Shown here: positions 27,742 through 32,936 of the stretch, piece after piece | Layout of the letters: each line of letters starts with the position of its first letter | Numbering within the stretch: the first letter of the stretch is position 1 | DNA from: Comamonadaceae bacterium | GTDB lineage: Bacteria > Pseudomonadota > Gammaproteobacteria > Burkholderiales > Burkholderiaceae_C | Reading direction: 5' to 3' | NCBI GenBank assembly: GCA_021299555.1 | Contig: JAJTGH010000020.1 | Span: 1 to 32,936, forward strand | DNA length: 32,936 nt | The notes under the pieces: model-generated | The model's input: the letters and a program-made list of their open reading frames with translations, nothing else | Told to the model about the DNA's origin: nothing | Database searches by the model: none | Position numbers and translations under genes: made by a program

Positions 27742-28719
27742 ATGACGAGCAAGACTTACTGCTGGGCCATCATCGATGCGATGCGCGAAGAGATGGAGCG
27801 CGACCCGAATGTGTTTCTGGTTGGCGAGGACGTGGGACCTGCCGGCGGCGCCTTTGGCGCCTCGCGTGGCCTGCACAAGGTTTTTGGGCCCTTGCGGGTG
27901 CGCGACACCCCGATCAGCGAAGAGGTCATCGTCGGCCTGGCCGTGGGCGCGGCCATGACTGGTAAAAGGCCGATTGTCGAAGTCATGTTCATGGACTTTT
28001 TTGGCCTGTGTCTGGACCAGATCGCCAACCAGGCGGCCAAGATGCACTACCTCTACCAGGGCATGTTCAAAATGCCCTTGGTCATCCGCACCAATGTGGC
28101 GGTTGAGATGGGCATAGGCCCGCACCATTCTCAAAGCCTGGAGGCCTGGGTCGGCCATGTGCCGGGTCTGAAAGTACTCATGCCTAGCACACCGCGCGAT
28201 GCCAAGGGTCTGCTCAAGTCGGCCATCCGAGACAACAACCCAGTGATCTTCATTGAACACCTGGCCCTGCACCGCATGAAGGAAGACATCGACGACGGCG
28301 AAGAAATTCTGATTCCCATTGGCAAGGCCGATGTCAAGCGTGTCGGCCGCGACATCACAGTGGTGGCCACCGGCCTGATGGTGCACAAGGCTTTGCAGGC
28401 GGCGCAGGTGCTCTCCGGCGAGGGCATAGACATTGAGGTAATCGATCCGCGCACCATCAGTCCGTTAGATATAGACACCATCGCGGCATCGGTCGAAAAA
28501 ACCAACCGCGCCATGGTGGTCAGTTCTGCCCACAAGCCCTTCGGCTTTGGCTCGGAGGTTGCCGCCGAGTTGATGGAGCGCGCCTTCTTTCACCTGGACG
28601 CCCCGGTGATGCGAGTGACGCCGCCCTTCACCCCCCAGCCCTTTGGCAAGGGCTTTGAAAAGTTTCTCCATCCCGATGCCGATCGGATTGTGGCGGCGGC
28701 GCGGGATTTGATGCGATGA
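27742..28719 (+). CDS. 2-oxoacid/acetoin-type dehydrogenase E1 component, beta subunit
   Basis: Transketolase-like partner of E1 alpha; 325 aa. Characteristic segments are FLVGEDVGPAGGAFGASRGL, RVRDTPISEEVIVGLAVGAAMTG, EVMFMDF, GPHHSQSLEAW and EVIDPRTISPLD. The Glu of PISE is the residue expected to contact the thiamine aminopyrimidine ring. The ATG at 27742 has GGAG eight bases upstream; the ORF track uses a GTG nine bases earlier. Its stop overlaps the E2 start in an ATGA junction, pointing to coupled translation and stoichiometric subunits. Confidence 0.94.
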   Translation: MTSKTYCWAIIDAMREEMERDPNVFLVGEDVGPAGGAFGASRGLHKVFGPLRVRDTPISEEVIVGLAVGAAMTGKRPIVEVMFMDFFGLCLDQIANQAAKMHYLYQGMFKMPLVIRTNVAVEMGIGPHHSQSLEAWVGHVPGLKVLMPSTPRDAKGLLKSAIRDNNPVIFIEHLALHRMKEDIDDGEEILIPIGKADVKRVGRDITVVATGLMVHKALQAAQVLSGEGIDIEVIDPRTISPLDIDTIAASVEKTNRAMVVSSAHKPFGFGSEVAAELMERAFFHLDAPVMRVTPPFTPQPFGKGFEKFLHPDADRIVAAARDLMR

Positions 28720-29966
28720 GCCAGGGCGTCCATATTCCCAAGCTGGGCCTGACCATGGAGGAGGCCACCTTGCTGCAGTGGCATGTCCCTAGCGACGGTC
28801 GGGTCGACAAAGGTGCGGTGTTGCTGACCATCGAGACAGACAAGATCACCTTTGATGTGGAGGCTGAAGCTTCAGGTTTTCTTGAGCAGGTGGCCGACGT
28901 CGGAGACCGGTTGAAAATTGGCGAATTGGTTGGTTATCTGCATGAGCGCGCCGGCCAGCGCTGCGGAGCAGGCTCACCCGCAGTCAGCGGTGTATCCGCA
29001 CCCGCACCGTCCTCCGCTGCGGCGCCTGTGTTCCAAAGTTCTCACCCCGCGGCGCTGACAGTGGCGTGCGCCTCAGGAGGACGTCAACTGGTCTCGCCCG
29101 TGGCACGGCGCCTGGCGCAGGAGCATGGGCTTGCGCTGCCTCAAATCATTGGAAGCGGCCCTGGCGGGGCTGTTTTGCGCCGCGACGTTCTGGCCACAGC
29201 CGCGGCTCAGGCGAGCGCACCCGCGCAAGCCCCCGCAGCGCCTGCGCTGCAGAGTCTCGTGGCTGCGGCATCGGTCCAACGCCGGCCGATGAGCGCCATG
29301 CGCAGGACCATCAGCCAGCGCATGATGCACAGCCTGCACAGCAGCGCCCAGATGACCGGTTTTGGTCGGATCGACATGGGCCAGGCGGTGGCCTGGCGTC
29401 GCAGCTTGGTCGAGCGTGAGGCTGACCTGGGCGTTCGCATCACCTATACCGACCTGCTGCTTAAAGCTTGCGCCTGCGTGCTGCGCGACATGCCCGAAAT
29501 CAATGCGTATATCGACGGTGATGACATCGTCAGCCTGGCTGATATCCACATTGGATTGGCGGTGGCGGTCGATGGCGGTTTGGTGGTGCCCGTGCTGCGC
29601 CATATCGATCGGCTCAGTTTGGTCGAACTGGCCCAGCAGCGCGAGCAACTGATCGCACGGGCACGTACTGGAAAGCTCATGCCCGACGAGATGAATGGTG
29701 GCAGCTTTACCCTGAGCAACTTCGGCAGCTATGGCGGTGACTTTGAAACGCCCATCCTCAATTGGCCACAGTCGGCCTTGCTGGGCATAGGCCAGATCAG
29801 CGACGAGGCGGTGGTGCGAGACGGTCAGGTGGTGGCTCGGCCGATGATGATGATCAGCCTGACCTTTGACCATCGGCTGATTGACGGCGCGCTGGCCGGC
29901 CGTTTTCGCAGCCGCTTGCGCGAGTTGCTCGAGCGGCCTGCCTTGATGATGGCGCGCATGAGGTAA
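28716..29966 (+). CDS. Dihydrolipoamide acyltransferase (E2)
   Basis: Core acyltransferase of the complex; 416 aa. Domains in order: one lipoyl domain (1 to about 77) with the lipoylated Lys43 in ETDKIT; an Ala/Pro/Ser linker; a peripheral subunit-binding domain at about 127-160 (SPVARRLAQEHGL ... GPGGAVLRRDVL); a second Ala-rich linker; and the catalytic domain from about 188 with the active-site motif DHRLIDG (His386, Asp390). All essential elements are intact. Acyl specificity cannot be assigned. It overlaps the E1 beta stop by four bases (ATGA). Confidence 0.94.
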   Translation: MSQGVHIPKLGLTMEEATLLQWHVPSDGRVDKGAVLLTIETDKITFDVEAEASGFLEQVADVGDRLKIGELVGYLHERAGQRCGAGSPAVSGVSAPAPSSAAAPVFQSSHPAALTVACASGGRQLVSPVARRLAQEHGLALPQIIGSGPGGAVLRRDVLATAAAQASAPAQAPAAPALQSLVAAASVQRRPMSAMRRTISQRMMHSLHSSAQMTGFGRIDMGQAVAWRRSLVEREADLGVRITYTDLLLKACACVLRDMPEINAYIDGDDIVSLADIHIGLAVAVDGGLVVPVLRHIDRLSLVELAQQREQLIARARTGKLMPDEMNGGSFTLSNFGSYGGDFETPILNWPQSALLGIGQISDEAVVRDGQVVARPMMMISLTFDHRLIDGALAGRFRSRLRELLERPALMMARMR

Positions 29967-29970
29967 CAGT

Positions 29971-30363
29971 GTGATCCCTGATTTTTGCTACGAAACCGCC
30001 AAGCTGGGGCAGGTGCTTTGCAGTGGCGTCTGCGATGTGACGGCCGGCGATGTGGAGCGCTTTCGCCGCCTTTTCGGTTATGAGGCCGCAGCAGACCCCA
30101 GCCTGGCTCCAAGCAGCATGGGGCTTACCTATGGACTGCGACTGGGCTGGGAGCATTCGATTTTTCCGCCGGGCGTAGTCCGCATGGGTGATGATGATGT
30201 GTTTGGCGTGCCGGCCCGGGTTGGTGATCGTTTAACCACAACGTTTTCCATCGTCGAAAAGTTTGAGAAAAAAAACAGGCGCTTCTTGCGCTACGAGATG
30301 CGAACGATCAATCAGCGCGCTGCACTGGTCTGCGCCATCAGTTTTGTGGGGCTGATGCCATGA
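29971..30363 (+). CDS. MaoC-like hydratase, non-catalytic hot-dog subunit (HadA-like)
   Basis: A 130-aa single hot-dog protein resembling the N-terminal half of MaoC-type dehydratases (FAS1 dehydratase-like). It lacks the catalytic Asp/His hydratase motif found in the next gene. Features include the conserved region around GLTYGLRLGWEHSIFPPGVVRMGDD and a C-terminal strand NRRFLRYEMRTINQRAALVC. It starts with GTG and has GAGG seven bases upstream. Its stop overlaps the next gene by an ATGA. By analogy with HadA/HadB of mycobacteria, it probably pairs with that protein to form one active site and bind the acyl chain. Confidence 0.8.
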   Translation: MIPDFCYETAKLGQVLCSGVCDVTAGDVERFRRLFGYEAAADPSLAPSSMGLTYGLRLGWEHSIFPPGVVRMGDDDVFGVPARVGDRLTTTFSIVEKFEKKNRRFLRYEMRTINQRAALVCAISFVGLMP

Positions 30364-30752
30364 ATGATGCACCCGATTCGGTGTTACCGTCTTGCGAGAT
30401 CCGGATCACCCAGGCCCTGATCAATGAATACGCTCACCTGTCGGGCGATTTCAATCCGGTTCATGTGGACCCGCAGGCTGCAGCTGGCAGCAGCTTTGGC
30501 ACCACCATCGCCCATGGCTGTATTCCGCTGGAGCCCGTTTTTCAATCGCTGCTTCGCTGGAGCGGTCTGCAGAGCCTGCCGACGCAGACCCGCTTTCGTT
30601 TGCGGTATAGAGCGCCATCGCGTCCGGGCGACACCATACATTCGCAGGTACAGGTTACTTCACGCGAGCCAGGTAAGGTGCAGCTGAGTTTCGCCTGCCT
30701 GAACCAGCTCGATCAGCTGGTGCTCGATGGCGACTGTGATTTCCCCCTATGA
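30360..30752 (+). CDS. MaoC-like hydratase, catalytic hot-dog subunit (HadB-like)
   Basis: A 130-aa MaoC-family hot-dog protein. The (R)-specific hydratase motif is present: Asp30 and His35 in SGDFNPVHVDP, then GTTIAHGCIPL. It should add water to a trans-2-enoyl-CoA, or remove it from a 3-hydroxyacyl-CoA, together with the preceding non-catalytic subunit. The gene is joined by ATGA overlaps to genes on both sides, which is strong evidence of co-expression. It complements the acyl-CoA dehydrogenase by acting on that enzyme's product. Confidence 0.88.
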   Translation: MNDAPDSVLPSCEIRITQALINEYAHLSGDFNPVHVDPQAAAGSSFGTTIAHGCIPLEPVFQSLLRWSGLQSLPTQTRFRLRYRAPSRPGDTIHSQVQVTSREPGKVQLSFACLNQLDQLVLDGDCDFPL

Positions 30753-32170
30753 GCGCCCCTGCTGTATCGACGGATTTGCTGGTTATTGGCGGTGGTGTCG
30801 GTGGTTACACCGCGGCGATACGCGCTGCCCGCTCGGGTCTGAAGGTCTTGCTGATCGAGGCCAGCGAGCTTGGCGGCACTTGCTTGAACCGCGGCTGTAT
30901 CCCGACCAAGAGCCTGCTGCAGCAAGGCCACGACTTCCGCCGGGCTCAGGGCATGCGTGCCTTTGGTATTCAGGCTGACAGCCTGCGTTTGAACTATGCG
31001 CTGGTGCGCCAGCGTAAGGACCAGGTCGTCGCGCAACTGGTCCAGGGTGTGCGTTCGCTGGTGCGAAAGAACAACATTGAGCTGCTCAGCGGCATGGCCG
31101 AGCTCGAAGACGCGCATACTGCGCGCATCCGCAGCAGCGATCAGCGGGTAAGTTTCAAACGGCTGTTAATTGCGACCGGATCGGAGCCGGCAGGCCTGAC
31201 GGTGCCTGGGGTAAACCTTCCTGGGGTGATCAACAGCGACCAGGCGCTGACGCTGTCCGAACTGCCGGCATCGGTGCTGATCCTTGGTGGCGGCGTGATC
31301 GGCTTGGAATTTGCTCAAATTTACAGCGATTTCGGCGTGCCCGTAACGGTAGCCGAGGCGCGCCCTGCGCTCATCGCGCAAGAGGATCCAGACATCGTTG
31401 CTGTTTTGCAGCAGGCCCTGGCTCAGCAGGGGGTGGAGTTTCACTTGGGTGCGTTGGCCACGAGCATACAGGCTCATGGACAGCAATTGCAGGTTCAATT
31501 GAAGATCGATGGCAGGGCGAATTCCCTGGCAGCCCATCAGGTGCTGGTGGCCGTCGGCCGGCGGCCCTTGAGCCGTGGTCTGGGTTTGGAGCGCCTGGGC
31601 GTCAAGCTGCAGGGGCAAGCCGTGCTGATCGACGAGGTGTGTCGTACCAATCTGGCCCATGTATATGCGGTGGGCGATGTCTGCGGCGGGGCGATGCTGG
31701 CCCACCGCGCCAGCGCCCAGGCCGAGGTGGCAGTGGCCCATATGCTTGGACAAGTGCGTAGCCAGGAGGCACTGGTCATCCCCCGTGCGGTCTATACCTC
31801 GCCCGAGATTGCCACGGTTGGGCTAACTGAAACGCAGGCTCGCGCGCAAGGTCTGAGCCTGAAAGTGGGGCGCTTCCCTTTTGCCGCCAGCGGCAAGGCC
31901 CTGGTCATGGGGCAGGCTCAGGGCTTTGTCAAAGTCATCGCCGATGCGCAGACCGAACAGGTGCTGGGCGTTGGCATGGTAGGCCCCGAGGTGTCTCAAC
32001 TGCTCGGCGAGGCAACACTGGCGGTGCAGATGGAGTTGACCTTGCCGGCCCTAATGCAGACGGTGCATGCCCACCCGACCTTGACCGAGGCCTTGATGGA
32101 GGCGGCCCACGATGCTTACGACGGCGCAGCCATACATATGCCGCCGATTCTTCAACCCCAAGCAGTTTGA
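30749..32170 (+). CDS. Dihydrolipoyl dehydrogenase (E3)
   Basis: FAD flavoprotein of 473 aa that reoxidises dihydrolipoyl E2 with NAD+. The N-terminal FAD-binding glycine motif is GGGVGGYTAA, the redox disulfide Cys45/Cys50 is in GGTCLNRGCIPTK, the NAD-binding motif is LGGGVIGLEFA, the second FAD motif is YAVGDVCGG, and the C-terminal catalytic dyad is His442/Glu447 in HAHPTLTE. It has no fused lipoyl domain. Having its own E3 in the operon suggests a dedicated complex that does not borrow the housekeeping lipoamide dehydrogenase. Confidence 0.95.
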   Translation: MSAPAVSTDLLVIGGGVGGYTAAIRAARSGLKVLLIEASELGGTCLNRGCIPTKSLLQQGHDFRRAQGMRAFGIQADSLRLNYALVRQRKDQVVAQLVQGVRSLVRKNNIELLSGMAELEDAHTARIRSSDQRVSFKRLLIATGSEPAGLTVPGVNLPGVINSDQALTLSELPASVLILGGGVIGLEFAQIYSDFGVPVTVAEARPALIAQEDPDIVAVLQQALAQQGVEFHLGALATSIQAHGQQLQVQLKIDGRANSLAAHQVLVAVGRRPLSRGLGLERLGVKLQGQAVLIDEVCRTNLAHVYAVGDVCGGAMLAHRASAQAEVAVAHMLGQVRSQEALVIPRAVYTSPEIATVGLTETQARAQGLSLKVGRFPFAASGKALVMGQAQGFVKVIADAQTEQVLGVGMVGPEVSQLLGEATLAVQMELTLPALMQTVHAHPTLTEALMEAAHDAYDGAAIHMPPILQPQAV

Positions 32171-32173
32171 ACC

Positions 32174-32936
32174 ATGTCTGACTACCAAACCATTCGGCTC
32201 GAATTCGAACCCAAGATCGCCCGCTTGACCCTGCATCGACCGGAGCGGCTCAATGCGCTGGATCCGACCATGTTGGCCGAGTTGGTGGATGCCGTGCAGC
32301 GAGTGCGTAACCGGTCCGGCCTGAGCGTGCTCTTTCTGCAGGGCTCCGGCCGCCTGTTCTCGGCTGGTGTGGATCTGGATACGCCGTTTTTCATGGAACA
32401 TGTCGAGGACGACTCGATTTTTTCGGGCACCCGCCTGCTCAATGAGCAGCATCGGGTGATCGAGGCCCTGTATGAGTCGCCGCTAGTCACCATTGCCGCG
32501 CTCAATGGCGATGCCTGCGGCGGCGGTGGACTGGGCCTGGCCATGGCCTGCGACCTGCGCATCAGTGTGCGCACCGCCCGTTTTTGGATGGTGCCAATGA
32601 TGCTCGATGTAATTCAGGATTTCGGGCTGAGCTGGCTGGTGCAGCGCCAGGTCGGGCCCTCACGGGCGCTGCAAATGGCTTTGCTGGGTCAAAAAATTGA
32701 CGCACCGACAGCCCTGCAATGGGGCTTGATCAATGAATTGGTCGATGACCAGGCTGCGCTGGCCGAGCGCATGCAGGCCCTGTCGATCCACCTCAGTGGC
32801 ATGGGTGCGGACGCCATGCGCATGCTCAAGCTCATCTTGCGCAACGGCGAATCGAGCCCACTGCGAGAGCAGCTCGGTGTCGAAGCGGTGGCCAACGGAT
32901 TGACCTTCCAGTCGCGCGAGTTCGCCGACAAGAAGG
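32174..32936 (+). CDS. Enoyl-CoA hydratase/isomerase family protein, C-terminus outside window
   Basis: Crotonase-fold protein with 254 codons visible, nearly complete against a typical length near 260. I translated it myself because the ORF has no stop in the window. Oxyanion-hole segments FSAGVDLD and ALNGDACGGGGLGLA are present. Both glutamates of classical enoyl-CoA hydratase are absent: by alignment with rat mitochondrial hydratase, Glu144 is Gly and Glu164 is Pro. The sequence QDFGLSWLVQRQVG instead resembles the Asp-containing motif of PaaG-type isomerases. Isomerase activity is therefore more likely than hydration. It begins three bases after the E3 stop. Confidence 0.88.
   Translation, partial: MSDYQTIRLEFEPKIARLTLHRPERLNALDPTMLAELVDAVQRVRNRSGLSVLFLQGSGRLFSAGVDLDTPFFMEHVEDDSIFSGTRLLNEQHRVIEALYESPLVTIAALNGDACGGGGLGLAMACDLRISVRTARFWMVPMMLDVIQDFGLSWLVQRQVGPSRALQMALLGQKIDAPTALQWGLINELVDDQAALAERMQALSIHLSGMGADAMRMLKLILRNGESSPLREQLGVEAVANGLTFQSREFADKK

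Noticed and set aside
27229-28386. Minus-strand ORF of 385 aa across the E1 alpha/E1 beta genes
   Set aside because: It spans two real genes and their junction on the opposite strand and has no recognisable motif.

Overview
This looks like a chromosomal segment of a high-GC betaproteobacterium, probably Burkholderiales (Comamonadaceae-like). That placement is inferred from gene order (folC, SPOR/dedD, cvpA, purF, metZ), the long ArgG type, the prfB-pepN neighbourhood and the protein sequences; no database was searched. No insertion sequence, phage gene or CRISPR array was seen.

Layout. 1-4062 (minus strand): partial pepN, prfB with its programmed +1 frameshift, and an alpha/beta hydrolase. 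4130-8203 (plus): acyl-CoA synthetase, Tas-like aldo/keto reductase, YbaK-type deacylase and plsY. 8217-10621: yajQ (minus) divergent from murB, then an SDR oxidoreductase. 10659-13752 (minus): argG, ppnP, a glycine-zipper envelope protein with a His-rich tail, and an ArsC/Spx-like protein. 13833-20571 (plus): folC, SPOR protein, cvpA, purF (disrupted as given), metZ and gltX. 20654-20999: tRNA-Ala(GGC), tRNA-Glu(TTC) and tRNA-Asp(GTC), closed by a strong hairpin terminator. 21052-23753 (minus): YcbL-like metallo-hydrolase and a tandem-domain CoA-transferase. 24000-32936 (plus): a tightly packed nine-gene catabolic operon running off the window.

The 3' third is the most interesting part. A divergent region with a perfect 14-bp palindrome separates a double-domain CaiB/BaiF CoA-transferase from an operon encoding an acyl-CoA dehydrogenase, a CaiC-like acyl-CoA ligase, a complete dedicated 2-oxoacid/acetoin-type dehydrogenase complex (E1 alpha, E1 beta, E2, E3), a split two-subunit MaoC hydratase and an enoyl-CoA hydratase/isomerase homologue. 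Together they could turn a carboxylic acid and/or its 2-oxoacid into a CoA ester, desaturate it and hydrate it, in a logic resembling branched-chain amino acid catabolism. The substrate cannot be read from the sequence.

Two genes look damaged or misassembled. purF has lost about 20 codons and changes frame at one point. The CoA-transferase's second domain ends early.
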